NCBI GenBank assembly: GCA_030268105.1
Contig: BSDZ01000078.1
Location: 558,001-622,000, forward strand
Source of the DNA: Volvox africanus
Taxonomy: Eukaryota; Chlorophyta; Chlorophyceae; Chlamydomonadales; Volvocaceae
Direction of reading: 5' to 3'
DNA length: 64,000 nt
Of the stretch, positions 52,137-64,000 are shown in pieces. The translations under genes were made by a program, and so were the position numbers. Positions within the stretch are counted from its first letter, which is position 1. Every line of letters begins with the position of its first letter. A model generated the notes under the pieces. The model had not been told where the DNA came from. It did not search any database and saw nothing but the letters and a program-made list of their open reading frames with translations.

Positions 52137-55100
52137 GGGCTTGCCCGGGTTCCTGTGGAGGGGGCACCACCTGGGATTTCTGAACTAACGCGTGGTCGGT
52201 GGTCATCCTTACGGCCAGCCATGAGGGCATTGTTGCCTTGCGTACTTGGACACATCGAGTGAGTCATTGCGCGACGCATCACGCTTGACGGACGCACGGG
52301 ACTTCTCTGCTTCGATCCGCTGTGTAATCTGTTTACACCACGCCGTCCCCTGTCGTCTATCGATCTGTCAAACCACGTGGTTTTGTTCATCCCCTCGTCT
52401 CTGCGTGAGATGTCGGAACAGTTGGCCGTGTACAGGAGATGTAGGCGTCAATATCCGGGCACCGCCGCATGTGTATTACTCCCTGCTTTCTGTCGGCGCA
52501 AGGCAGAGGCATCGTTAAGGGGTATGCGGTGTGTCCACCGGTTCGAGCCAGGCACCGTTTTGTTTAACGGTGTGGATCGGGAGGGTATGCTGGCTCCGTG
52601 GCCAGGGACATCCTACTCGGTTGACGTTTGGTACGAAGCTCCTGATGAGGGTTCCGTAAGTTCAGAACCCGCCCTAAGTGCACTGACGTTGTCTGCCGGG
52701 CAGTCGCTCGTAGATAACCATGTCCCGGTGATTCAGATCGGTTTAAATGGCCGCACTCTGAAGGCAATCGTTGACACCGGTGCAAGCAACGACTTCATCT
52801 CTGTCGCAGAGGTGAATGCGCTGGGGTTGACCCCAGAGTCGTCTGATTGTCCACAGGTTACCCTTGCTGACGGGGGTAAGCATCCCATCGTGGGCAGGAT
52901 CACCCTTAGCCTATCGTTAGGCCCTTTGCGTGTTGTGACCCGGCCGTACGTGCTGCAGGGCTTGGCAGAGACTGCACCGTACATAATGGGGTCTGCGACA
53001 TTACGACAGTACCGCGCGGGCATCGACATGGAGACCGCAACCCTGCATATGTGCAAGGGTACTCTGTCGATTAAGGTACCTTTCCTGTAGTTCGAACATG
53101 TCACACCAGAGGGGGGCAAAGCTGAGCCGGTGCCTATGGTTACTTTCGCTGTGACCGCAATGGCCAATTCGAAACGGAGCTAGTCAGGCGTAAGGAAGCT
53201 GTCCGTTTGTTACGGAAGGGTGCCCACGGACTGCTTTTGAGGCCACGGGTGGGCTGCAGTGCCACCACCGTGCAGACTTCTGTCGATCCTGAGGTTGAGG
53301 TCCTACTGTAGCAGTATGAGGACGTCTTCAAAGACATCCCTGGGCTGCCACCTATGCGTCCTGTTGATCACACAATCCCTCTCATGCCTGGAGTGCAGCC
53401 TGTGGCCCGGCCAATGTACAGGTTGAGTCCATTGGAGCTGGATGAGGTGAAGCGCCAGGTGACGGATTTGCTTGCAAAGGGTATGATACGCCCCAGCACA
53501 TCCCCGTATTCTGCGCCAATTTTGTTTGTCAGTAAGAAGGATGGGACCTTGCGCATGTGCATCGATTATCGGGGGTTGAATGCGAGCACGGTGAAGAATC
53601 ACTACCCTTTGCCACGTGTTGACGACCTGTTGGATAAGCTGAAGGGCTCGGCTTATTTTTCCTCGATTGACTTGCAACAGGGCTATAATCAGATCCGCAT
53701 CGCTGCCTCTGATATCCCGAAAACCGCTTTTCGGACTCCCTTTGGTCACTTGGAGTATACGGTCCTATCGTTTGGGTTGACCAATGCCCCTGCGACGTTT
53801 CAGGCGGTCATGGACCGCATGTTTACGCCGTTTATTGACAGGTTTGTTGTTTGCTACCTGGATGACATCTTGGTTTATTCTAAGACGCGCGAGGAGCACT
53901 TGGAGCATCTTCGGCTCGTGCTTGATGTGATGAGGCGGGAGCAATTGTTTGCTAAACGCGCCAAATGCTTTTGGGCGCAGCCTCAGGTGGAGTATTTGGG
54001 CCACATTGTGTCGGCCACCGGTGTGAAGATGGACCCGCGGAAGGTCGCCGTGGTTCACGATTGGCCTGTGCCTCAGAACCTCACGGAGCTACGTAAGTTC
54101 CTTGGCTTGACCAATTATTTCCGTAAGTTCATTGAAAATTACTCCATCCTTGCGGCCCCGCTTACTAACTTAACTCACAAAGGCGTTTTCGTTTCGCTCG
54201 AGTCGTGGACGTCGCAATGCCAGCGGGCATTCGAAGAGCTCAAGCGAACCGTTGCCGAAGATGTCACCCTCGCATTCCCTGACTACTCGTTGCCGTTTCG
54301 TGTGGAGGTTGTGTCTGATGCCTCAGTGTTCAGAAGCGGCGCTGTATTGCTGCAGGAAGGTCGACCGATCGCCTTCACGAGTAAGAAGTTTTGGGGTGCG
54401 GAGATTCGCTATACCACCGGAGAACAGGAGCTTCTGGCAGTGCTGCATGCTTTAAAGGAATGGCGCTGTTACCTCGAGGGACGCCCGTTTACTTTATAGA
54501 CTGACCACAAGCCCCTAACGTTTTTGCAAAGCGTTCCAACGTTGAACCGCCATCAGGCTAGGTGGATGGAATACCTAGCTAGGTTCGACTGCACCTGGGA
54601 GTACATTGCCGGTAAACTTAATATTGCCGACGCTCTCAGTCGACATCCGTCGCTACACGCTGCAATTTTGGCAGCGCCTGTCTTGCGACCGCGTATCGAG
54701 GAGGTGCCGATCGCATATAGCGGTTGAAGGTTGAAGGTTGCCTACAATGCAGACGCCTGGTTCTCGGAGCCGGCTAATGTAGAAAACCTTCGCAAGCAGA
54801 ATGGCCTTTGGCTACGGACGGAGGGTGCAGCTACGCAAATTGTCGTTCCGAACGACGACGGGCTACGCTATGATATCCTTGCGCGGTTCCACGAGGACCT
54901 GTTAGCAGGACACCCTGGTAGCAAGCGGTTGGCCGAGTTGGTGCAACGTTCATTCTGGTGGTCTCGTTTGGCTAAAGATGCGGCGAACTTCGTACAGACA
55001 TGCAGTCTGTGCCAGCGCAATAAGGCTTTGTCCGGTAAGGGGCATGGGTTGTTGCAACCGTTGCTTGTCCCGGATGCGCCTTGGGAAAGTGTTTCCATGG

Positions 55101-56191
55101 ACTTCGTAGTCGCGCTGCCCAAAACTGAGGGGGGATATGATGTGGTGTTTGTGATGGTCGATTGTCTGACCAAGATGGCCCACCTAGCACCATGCACATC
55201 ATCCTGCACGGCTGAACAAACGGCACGCTTGTTTTTTGACAATGTGGTTCGGTTACACAGTGTTCCCAAAAACGTGATCTCAGACCGTGGTGGCCAGTTC
55301 ACGTTTAGGTTTTGGGAAGCGCTCTGCAAGCTAGTTGGCATGCGAGTCAACCTGAGCACAGCATACCACCCGCAGACTGATGGTCAAACCGAACGCACGA
55401 ACCCCACGTTGGGTGATATGTTGCGCAATTATGCTGGTCGCACACCCCTTGTCTGGGATACCTATTTGACTGCGGCAGAATTCGCGCTTAACAATGCTGT
55501 TAACCGCTCTACAGGCAAAAGTCCGTTCTTCCTTAAGTACGGGTTTCATCCCGCGCTACCCGTGTGGCGTGAGTTGGAAGTGAACGTGCCTGCTGCTAAG
55601 CTCTTTGCCAAGTCTTTTATGTCCCGTATCACAGACGCAAAGGCGTGTTTGGACGCGGCACAGCAATGAACGACAGAGTACTACAACAAATCCAAGCAGG
55701 ATGTAACGTTTTCAGAAGGGCAACTCGTGTTGCTAAGCACCAAGAACTTGTGTACCTTGGCCGATGGATCCCGAAAACGTTTACCCCGCTGGATTGGTCC
55801 GTATCCTGTCGTGCGCATGGTCAGGAATGTGGCTGTTGAACTTACATTGCCCGCTGATATGACCATTCACCCCACGTTTCACGTATCGCTTGTCCGTCCT
55901 TATCATGGTACGGAACCCGTCTCTGAGCCTGCTAACGCCCCCGCAGCGATCGAGCCAGTTCCCGAGACCTGGATCGCTGGTAAACAGAAGTTTTACGATG
56001 TGAAGCGGGTGTTAGATTATTGCGCGCGTCGCGTGGGCCGACACCGACGTAAGCGGACAGTACATGACTACTTGGTCAAGTGGACAGGGTATACCAGCGA
56101 GCACAACTCGTGGGAACCAGCACGCAACTTCTCGCAGGACATGAAGCCTCTGCTTGAAGAAGCCCGCAAACGTGCCACGCAAGCCCAATGA
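52137..56191 (+). pseudogene. pol: pol of element I, broken by stops
   Basis: All domains are present. The protease site DTGASNDF is at about 52772. RT with YLDD lies near 53857. RNase H, integrase and a chromodomain ([17 protein letters not shown]) follow. Stops relative to E are TGA at 52260 (from CGA), TAG at 53088 (from TCG), TAG near 53309 (from TCG), TAG at 54497 (from AAG), a duplication-type frame break near 54720, and TGA at 55666 (from CGA, shared with D and H). The rest of the frame is well kept, and it ends in TGA at 56191. It could contribute templates but no Pol. Confidence 0.9.
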
Positions 56192-56250
56192 CCCCTGCAG
56201 TCGATGCTGTATGAAGCAGTGAGGACGCTGCATACAGGAGGGGGGATAAT

Positions 56251-57074
56251 TGTTGTGCTACGGTTCGTTTCCCGCCGATGTGTAGGTCGATGCGACCCTA
56301 CGAGGCGAAGTGCTGTCTGGATGAACGCATGAATGACTTATGCATATGAATGAACTTGCATGACATAAATGTATTTGCATACATTTATATACGTTTTGGC
56401 ATGTTATCATTATACATCACGACATCGCATCATGGCTGATCCGCCTAGCATGCATGAAATCCCGAACGATCGAGAGGTGCATTATGTTCGTGCTATGAAA
56501 CGATAAGTAATATTATTTGATATAATATAACTTCATTACAGCACACGTTGAGAGTGCCGCCCTCGTCGCGATACATGCCTTGCAACCGAATATCATTATT
56601 CGGACCCTTGCATCATGTGAATGCCGGAAAGGCTTATCGGTTGTTATACATGAACATCGCCTATGCACAGTAGGGTTGTCACACTTAGGATCGGCCTCCT
56701 AGTGTGAGTCGTACGGCATCGCGATGCTGTGAGTATAACAGATGCGAGGACGGCTAAGTAAGAGAAGATATTCCGATTCCAGAGAACACTCGTGTGTTCA
56801 ACACTTTTATTGCTAATTGCTATTCTACTTAGCCCGAGCTAAGCCTGAACTCCGCTGCGTGATGTCTGCTTGCTTCCAGCACTGACGGCAATTACATCCA
56901 TTGCATCGCTTCGGTCTGTAAGATTGTAAGTTATATCTCTCCTTGTCTTGAAGTCTTCCGCTGTCTCTGTTTGCTCTCGCTTGCCTTGCTGTACTTGCAA
57001 GTGCTCGCGCATCGGTATCTAAAGTCCCCAGACACACAGATACTTATGAGCAAACACGAAGAAGAGGTACAACA
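56251..57074 (+). repeat. 3' LTR of element I
   Basis: 824 bp, preceded by a GGAGGGGGGATAAT polypurine tract and followed by the target duplication ATATT. It differs from the 5' LTR at several positions. Confidence 0.95.
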
Positions 57075-57079
57075 ATATT

Positions 57080-57622
57080 TACATACGTCAAATACCAAAC
57101 ATCTTGTGTTAGTTCTTTGTTGCCTAAGCGTCTACATAAATATTGCTCAACTGCGTCCAGCTCTACAGCATGGCGCCCCGACCTCTATCACACCATCCCG
57201 ACCAGTATAACCTTCTTCATCGTTCTCTAGCGCATCCCACCACCGAGCTGGAACCCAATCCTTGCTGTGTAGCACACCTAATAATGGGTATGAGTGGACT
57301 TGACTAGCATTATAGATAATATGCATTAGTGTAACACAGAACGTGCTATGAATAAATAGACGAACCAAAATTGCAACTTTACCTTATTTTACTCTGCATC
57401 CCCTGCATCCTTTGATTTCTACTTCAGGCCCTTCCCCGTTTGGACCCTAGACCATTCCAAGGAGGTGGAAAACAGCGACGATACGGCATGTGGGCCAAAC
57501 GGCTTCTTCCCACGACAAAAGAGACAACGCCAAAGTCTACGATTGGCACAAGAGTCTGTCTGTGCGCATAATGCAGTCCTTTTTGCCAATCAGTTCTATT
57601 TAATTGTGACCGCGACCCAAAC
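57080..57622. other. Low-copy DNA between elements I and G
   Basis: No gene or repeat is recognised. Short open frames on both strands lack recognisable features. Confidence 0.55.
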
Positions 57623-58436
57623 TGTTGTATCCTTCCTTTCTCAATCATGCACTGAATCTGCACGTCTGGGTGTTAGCTACGCGTGCACCATGCTTACGAA
57701 CAGCAAGGCAATTCAATGTGAGTAAGATGACAGCGGAAGACTCAGCAACAAGGAAAGATCCAACTTACAATAATCTTTGATTACAGAATGGTAGTCTGCC
57801 GTCAGACCCCACTGGCAAGGTTCATCATCCGGCTGGAGATGGAATGCTAGAATAGCTCAGGCCGAATATAAATGAGTAAAACGTATATGTGGGAATTAGA
57901 TTGAGTTGAGTACGCGAGTACTTAATCCAAAGTAGCGTCGAGCCGACTTCGGTCTCTAGGTGGCCGTCCTTGCACCTATCACGTCGCGATACTGATGTGC
58001 AGTACAAGTCTCACTGGATTCCGATCTCAAGTGTGAGTACTATTATAGCACTGTCCTAAATATTGCGTAATCCGTGATATTAATGGATGCAATGTATGCA
58101 ATATGCGAAGGTCCGAATATCAATATTCGGTTGCTGACCCAACCATCGCGATCGTCGCGTTCCCGCATACACGCATGGTTTATGATACAATTGAGGTAAT
58201 AATATTTGAAATATTATTACGTGATATATTATGCCCATAGTGGGTTCACGCATTGGTATCAGCCTTGAGTCAAACATGTTGACCGACAGCGCGATGTCGT
58301 GAATGATAATGCGGCGTGCTACATTAGCTAGATATACTCGAATATATCATGCTAATATGCTTATATCATGCTCAGTAGTGATCGAATGGATTGCAGCCTA
58401 CTTCGGCATAAACGGTGATCGAACCAGCATACAACA
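57623..58436 (-). repeat. 3' LTR of element G
   Basis: An 814-bp family 2 LTR with complete ends. It contains the conserved palindromic hairpin near 58114-58131 with a slight mismatch and the perfect AT-rich inverted repeat near 58196-58220. Confidence 0.92.
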
Positions 58437-58495
58437 ACTATCCCCCCTCCCGTATGCAGCGTCCTTGCTGCATCACACAGCATCGACTGCAGAGA

Positions 58496-60728
58496 TCATT
58501 GAGTCTGTGTGGCACGTAGACGAGCTTCCTTCAATAGGGGCTTCATCTCTGGCGAGAAATTACGCGACGGCTCCAAAGAGTTGTGCTCGCTACAATAGCC
58601 GGTCCATTTGACCAGATACTCGTGCACCTTCCACTTTCATCGCTGTCGACCTATACGACGAACCCGATAACCTAGTATTCGCTCCAAATTGTGCACCTTT
58701 TGTTTGCCAGCGATCCAGGTCCCGGGACCGGGGTCCATTACTGCAGGGGCATCGGTGTCGTTTATAACGGGTGCTCTACCGCAATAAGGGAGGATATTCA
58801 TGTCAGGGGGTAGGGATAGCTCCACAGCTAAATTTCCTACCATGCAAACAACGGGATATGGACCAATCCAGTGAGGTAGTAATTTTCGGGAACCATCAGC
58901 GAGAGAACGTAGGTTCTTAGTGCTCAATAAAACCATTTGTCCCACCAAAAATGCTACGTCTCGTTTGGATTTATTATAGTAGTCCGTCGTCCGTTCTTGT
59001 GCCGTGTCCAAACATGCCTTCTCGTCTGTCATGCGGGATAGGAACGACTTGGCAAAGGTTTTAGCCACTGGGATATCTACTTCCAATTCTCGCCACATGG
59101 GTAGTGCAGGATGAAATCCATAATTCAGAAAGAAGGGGCTTTGACCGGTAGAGCGGTTAACAGCATTATTAAGCGCAAATCCTGCCGAAGTCAGAAACGT
59201 ATCCCAAACGGAGGGTGTGCGTCCTGCGAAATTTCGTAACATATCGCCCAACGTGCGATTTGTGCGTTCGGTTTGCCCATCAGATTGTGGATGATATGCT
59301 GTGCTCAGATGAACACGCCTGCCGATGAGTTCACATAGCGCTTCCCAAAACTTAGACGTGAATTGACCGCTGCGATCAGATATCACATTTTTAGGAACGC
59401 CATGCAATCGGACTACATTATCGAAAAATAATCGTGCTGTTTGCTCAGCGGTGCAAGACGAGGTGCAGGGGCTAAGTGAACCATCTTGGTCAAACGATTG
59501 TCCATAACGAACACCGAGTCGTATCCCCCCTCAGTTTTGGGAAGCGTGACTATGAAGTCCATTGAAGCACTTTCCCAAGGGGCATCTGGTATAGGTAAAG
59601 GTTGTAATAAACCCTGGCCCTTACCAGATAGTGCTTTGTTGCGCTGACATAAATTGCACCTTTGCACGAAGTTTTCTGCATCCTTCCCCATGCGCAGCCA
59701 CCAGAACGAGCGTCGCACTATCTCTGCCAATCGCGTGCTTCCAGGGTGTCCTGCCAACGGGTCCTCGTGGAACCGGGCAAGAATATCATATCGATTTGCG
59801 TTATCGAGCCATCCATTCGCAACCATAAATCGTTGCGCTTGCGTAGTTGTTCCACATTACTTGGCATAGCGAACCATGGATCTGTTTCATACGCCACCTT
59901 GAGTCATTGCGCAAGGTCCGCTGCTATCGGCACCTCCTGACTGCGTGAACGGGTGATCGGCGCTGCTAGAATCGCAGTGTGTAGCAACAGATGTCGACTG
60001 AGGGTATCAGCAATATTAATTTTGCCGGCAATGTACTCCCATGTGCAATCGAAACGAGATAGATATTCCATCCACCGGGCTTGTCGTCGGTTGAGCATGG
60101 GGACACTTTGTGGTCGGTCTTCAGTGTAAAAGGGCGGCCTTCGAGGTAACAGCGCCATTCCTTTAGAGCGTGTAGAACTGCCAACAGCTCCTGCTCTCCA
60201 GTAGTGTAGCGGGTCTCCGCTACACTACTGGAGAGCATTTCTTACTCGTGAATTTCTTACTCGTGAAGGCGATCGGTCGTCCTTCCTGCAACAGCCTGTA
60301 GAACTGCCAACAGCTCCTGCTCTCCAGTAGTGTAGCGGGTCTCCACTTGAGCTCTTCGAATGCCCGCTGACACCCGGGTGTCCAAGCTTCGAGAGAAGCG
60401 AAGCCTCCTTTCCTCGTCAGATTTGTAAGCGGGGCCGCAATAATGGAGTATTTATTAATAAACTTACGGAAGTAGTTAGTCAAACCTAGAAACTGACGTA
60501 GCTCGGTGAGGTTCTGAGGCGCGGGCCATTCGCGAACCACAGCTACCTTCCGTGGGTCCATTCTTACCCCAGTGGCCAACAGGATGTGGCCCAAATACTC
60601 CACCTGAGCCTGCGCCCATGAACATTTGGCGCGTTTAGCAAACAATTGCTCCCGCTTCATCACCTCAAGCACGAGCTCAAGATGCTTCAAGTGCTCCTCT
60701 CGCGTCTTGGAATATATTAAAATATCGA
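58496..60728 (-). pseudogene. pol: pol of element G, broken and rearranged
   Basis: Integrase is in two pieces. 59413-59826 holds the zinc finger and first catalytic Asp, and 58637-59407 holds [16 protein letters not shown] and the GPY region. A frame break separates them near 59410. The chromodomain frame breaks near 58640. RNase H lies around 59904-60240 and includes a scrambled segment (60171-60344) with a 48-bp direct repeat and a 19-bp perfect inverted repeat. The RT remainder, at 60350-60728, lacks YLD. No functional product is expected. Confidence 0.85.
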
Positions 60729-61219
60729 GGTTGTTCGAGGCTTTCAGCAACCTGTGGGTATGTGGTGGCAAGCCCATCACCAGAAGGCTAGGAGCCGTGG
60801 ATGAGGAGATAATGGACAAACAAGGCCCCTCTGGAACTGGACAAGAAATTGATTGGAGGCTACCATGAAGCATGGCTAGGCCGAACCTCGCACTCGAGAC
60901 TTGGATGGTGACCTCTACGAGGGGTGCAGAATTCCCCAGCGGCTGAAGCGGGTCGTAGGGGGCTAAGTACCCTCCGCCAGGACAAGGGTGCCGCAAGCGC
61001 AGGGTGCCATGTGGTGGTGCGTGACATGGGCAGTGCAGATTTCAGGAGGCCTGGTGTATACAGGAGCACCCGACTCTGGCAAGATGCAAGAACGGGTCGT
61101 GTCCCACAGCGAGAGTGTGGCGTGTGGCCAGCGATAATGGTTCAACGTTGGTCGAAGAAGATGGACGATCAACCGGGATAGCGGTGGAGATATGGAGTAT
61201 AGGGAGTCTGTGAGTGTAC
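60729..61219. other. Low-copy DNA between elements G and J
   Basis: GC-richer unique sequence with no gene I can name. It ends at TGTAC (61215-61219) before the LTR of J. Confidence 0.55.
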
Positions 61220-62057
61220 TGTTGTACCTCTCCTTCGGATTTGATCATAGATATCTGCGCATCTGAAGACTTTCGATACCAATGCGCAAGCACTTGCAAG
61301 TACAGCAAGGCAATCGAGAGCAAACAGAGACAGCGGAAGACTTCAAGGCAAGGAGAGATATAACTTACAATAATACAGACAGAAGCGATGCAATGGATGT
61401 AATCGCCGTCAGCGCCGGAAGCAAGCAATCATCACGCGGCGGTGACAAGTGAAGTTCAGGCTTAGCTCGGGCTAAGTATGAGAGCGGTTAGCAATAATAA
61501 TATTGAACACAGAAGTGTTCTCCGGTATCAAAATGTCTTGCTTTACTTAGCCGTCCTCGCATCTGTTATACTCGCAGCATCGCTACGCCGTACAACTCAC
61601 ACTAGGAGGCCGATCCTAAGTGTGACAACCCTACTGCGTATCCGCGATATTCATGTAGAACAACCAATAAGCCTTTAGGGTCTGAATAACGATATTAACG
61701 ATATTATTATAATGATATTCGGTTGCAAGGCATGTATTGCGACGAGTGTGGTGCTCTCAGCGTCTGCTGTAATGAAGTAATATTATATCAAATAATATTA
61801 CTTATCGTTCCATAGCACGAGCATAATGCGCGCCTCTATTATTCGGGATATCATGCATGTTAGGCGGATCAGCCATGATGCAATGGGACATGTCGCGATG
61901 TATAATGGTAACATGCCAAACATATATAAATGTATGCAAATACATTTATGTTCATGCAAGTTCATTCCATATTCATCAATCATTCATCAAGTCAGCACAT
62001 CGCCTTGTAGCATCACATCGACCTACCCATCGGCGGGAAACGAACTGTAGCACAACA
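61220..62057 (-). repeat. 3' LTR of element J
   Basis: 838 bp with complete TGTTGTACC and CACAACA ends on the minus strand. The central hairpin carries extra TAATATCGT-like units (61688-61725). Confidence 0.93.
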
Positions 62058-62116
62058 ATTATCCCCCCTCCCGTATGCAGCGTCCTCGCTGCTTCATACA
62101 GCATCGACTGCAGGGA

Positions 62117-64000
62117 TCATTGGGTTTGCGTGGCACGTTTGCAGGCTTCTTCTAGCAGAGGCTTCATGTCTGGCGAGAAGTTGCGTGCCGGTTCGCATGA
62201 GTTGTGCTCGCTGGTATACCCTGTCCACTTGACCAAGTACTCATGTACTGTCCGCTTACGCCGGTATCGGCCCACACGACACGCGGGATAATCTAACACC
62301 CGCTCCACATTCTAAAACTTCTGCTTACCAGCGATCCAGGTCTCCGGAACTGGTTCAATCGCTGCAGGGGTGTTAGCAGGCTCAGGGACGGGTTCCGTAC
62401 CATGATAAGGACGGACAAGCGATATGTGAAACGTGGGGTGGATGCGGGCAATGCGAGTTCAACAGCCACATTCCCGACCATGTGCACGACAGGATACGGA
62501 CCAATCCAAGGGGGCAAACGTTTTCGGGATTCATCGGCCAAGGTGCGCAAATTCTTGGTGCTCAGCAACACAAGTTGCCCTTCCGTAAACGTCACATCCT
62601 TCCCAGAACTTAGACGTGAACTGCCCACCACGGTCTGAGATCACGTTTCTGGGAACACCGTGTAACTGAACCACATTGTCAAAAAACAATCGTGCCGTTT
62701 GCTCAGCCGTGCAGGACGATGTACATGGTGCTAGGTGGACCATCTTAGTCAGACGATCGACCATCACAAACACCGCATCATATCCCCCCTCAGTTTTGGG
62801 CAGCACGACTACAAAGTCCATGGAAACACTTTCCCAAGGCGCATCCGGGACAGGCAACGGTTGCAACAACCCATGACCCTTACCGGACAAAGCCTTATTG
62901 CGCTGGCACAGACTGCATGTCTGTACAAAGTTCGCCGCATCCTTAGCCAAAGGAGGCCACCAAAAGGAACGTTGCACCAACTCGACCAACCGCTTGCTAC
63001 CAGGGTGTCCTGCTAACGGGTCTTCGTGGAACCACACAAGGATATCATAGCGTAGCGCGTCGTCATTCGGAACGACGATTTGCGTAGCTGCACCCTCCGT
63101 CCGTAGCCAAAGGCCATTCTGCTTGCGAAGGTTTTCTACATTAGCCGGCTCCGAGAACCAGGCATCTGCGTTGTAGGCAACTTTCAACCACTCGGTAAGG
63201 TCCGTCGCGATCGGCACCTCCTCGTTACGCGGTCGCAAGACGGGCGCTGCCAAAATTGCAGTGTGTAGCGACGGATGTCGACTGAGAGCATCGGCAATAT
63301 TCAATTTACCAGAAATATACTCCCAGGTGCAGTCGAACCTAGCTAGGTATTCCATCCACCTAGCCTGCCTGCGGTTCAACGTCGGAACGCTTTGCAAAAA
63401 CGTTAGGGACTTGTGGTCAGTCTTTAAAATAAATGGGCGTCCCTCGAGGTAACAGCGCCATTCCTTTAAAGCATGCAGCACTGCCAGAAGCTCCTGTTCC
63501 CCTGTGGTGCAGCAAATCTCCGCACCAGAAAACTTCTTACTCGTGAAGGCGATCAGTCGACCTTCCTGTAACAACACAGCGCCACTTCCATACACTGAGG
63601 CATCAGAAACAACCTCCACACGAAACGGCAACGAGTAATCAGGGAATGCAAGGGTGACATCTTCGGCAACGGTTCACTTGAGCTCTTTGAATGCCCGCTG
63701 GCATTGCGACGTCCACAACTCGAGCGAAACGAAAACGCCTTTGCGAGTTAAATTAGTAAGCGGGGCCGCAAGGATGGAGTATTTCTCAATGAACTTTCGG
63801 AAATAATTGGTGAAGCCAAGGAACTTACGTAGCTCCGTGAGGTTCTGAGGCGCGGGCCAATCGCGAACCACGGCGATCTTTCACGGGTCCATTTTCACAC
63901 CGGTGGCCGACACAATGTGGCCCAAATACTCCACCCGAGGCTGCGCCCAAAACAATTGCTCCCGCCTCATCACATTGAACACGAGCGGAAGATGCTCCAA
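62117..64000 (-). pseudogene. pol: pol of element J, partial and broken
   Basis: The RT C-terminal part, RNase H and the first half of integrase are mostly open (62531-63631 and 63674-63871), with a TGA interrupting near 63676 and another break further into RT. At about 62600 integrase jumps from GQFTSKFWE to the segment encoding DVTFTEGQLV. Compared with E this removes about 380 bp, including the third catalytic residue (Glu), and shifts the frame. The GPY region and chromodomain continue at 62293-62631 and 62117-62308. Confidence 0.87.

Larger units (their letters stand above)
50059..57074 (+). mobile_element. Element I: complete but dead family 1 chromovirus
   Basis: I is 7016 bp with 5' LTR 50059-50883 (825 bp) and 3' LTR 56251-57074 (824 bp), flanked by ATATT at 50054-50058 and 57075-57079. 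All parts are present in order, but gag has a large deletion and pol has at least five stops or frameshifts. It groups with D and H rather than with A and E by the AATA/TATT form of the LTR hairpin and by a shared nonsense codon in integrase. Confidence 0.95.
57623..60728 (-). mobile_element. Element G: family 2 chromovirus, 5'-truncated
   Basis: On the minus strand this copy has its 3' LTR at 57623-58436, preceded by the polypurine tract (complement CTATCCCCCCTCCC, 58438-58451) and the conserved hairpin, then chromodomain, integrase, RNase H and part of RT. It ends in the RT catalytic region near 60728, where DILIYS codons join unrelated sequence. The upstream RT, protease, gag and 5' LTR are missing. 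Its LTR is closest to that of C. Confidence 0.88.
61220..64000 (-). mobile_element. Element J: family 1 chromovirus, running off the right edge
   Basis: On the minus strand: 3' LTR 61220-62057, polypurine tract complement (62058-62072), chromodomain, integrase with a deletion, RNase H and the start of RT, then the window edge. Its LTR has the expanded hairpin also seen in the H 3' LTR, so J and H are close relatives. Confidence 0.92.

Noticed and set aside
60860..61181. Open frames on both strands between G and J
   Set aside because: No recognisable motif, and similar lengths are expected by chance in GC-richer DNA.
1..64000. tRNA or rRNA genes
   Set aside because: I found no cloverleaf-like or rRNA-like segment by eye. 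A tRNAscan search would be decisive.

Overview
This is a eukaryotic window made almost entirely of LTR retrotransposons. I estimate that about 85-90% of it is Ty3/gypsy chromovirus sequence (Metaviridae), recognised by RT YLDD, RNase H, a DDE integrase with a GPY/F motif, and a C-terminal chromodomain. The organism cannot be named from the sequence. A chromovirus-rich genome with a plant-like initiator-Met primer site, an FkbM-type methyltransferase gene and a small-exon host gene suggests an alga or plant-lineage protist, with low confidence. There is no bacterial signature, and I recognised no tRNA, rRNA or CRISPR.

Three related element families are present. Family 1 has ~0.82-0.84 kb LTRs running TGTTGTGCTACGG to TACAACA. 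Its members are A (minus, runs off the left edge), E, H, D, I and J (minus, runs off the right edge), plus single LTRs. Family 2 has LTRs beginning TGTTGTACGC. Its members are C, F and G (minus) and one solo LTR. Family 3 is one divergent truncated copy, B.

Layout: A 1-6238; low-copy DNA with a solo LTR (6865-7675) lying inside a candidate small-exon gene; a TGCGTTA-rich palindromic block 9205-9745; B 9746-13130; C 13131-17724. Next comes a three-deep nest: H (about 17725-36322) holds D (18999-30634), which holds F (21080-28137), each inner boundary proven by a 5-bp target duplication. A damaged LTR with another LTR inside it follows (36323-37997). E, complete and young, lies at 38591-46061. 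A 4-kb low-copy island with microsatellites and a broken FkbM gene follows, then I (50059-57074), G (57623-60728) and J (61220-64000).

E is the reference element: 824-bp LTRs differing at one position, target duplication CATAC, a primer-binding site, a leader with conserved short ORFs, a 411-codon gag, one in-frame UAG, then an uninterrupted pol of over 1300 codons, a hairpin and a polypurine tract. The UAG junction is the same in A, E, H and I. This points to a Gag-Pol product made by stop-codon readthrough. The other copies are decayed or internally deleted, and D, H and I share a nonsense codon, so a defective lineage seems to have been multiplied, probably with proteins from E/A-like elements.
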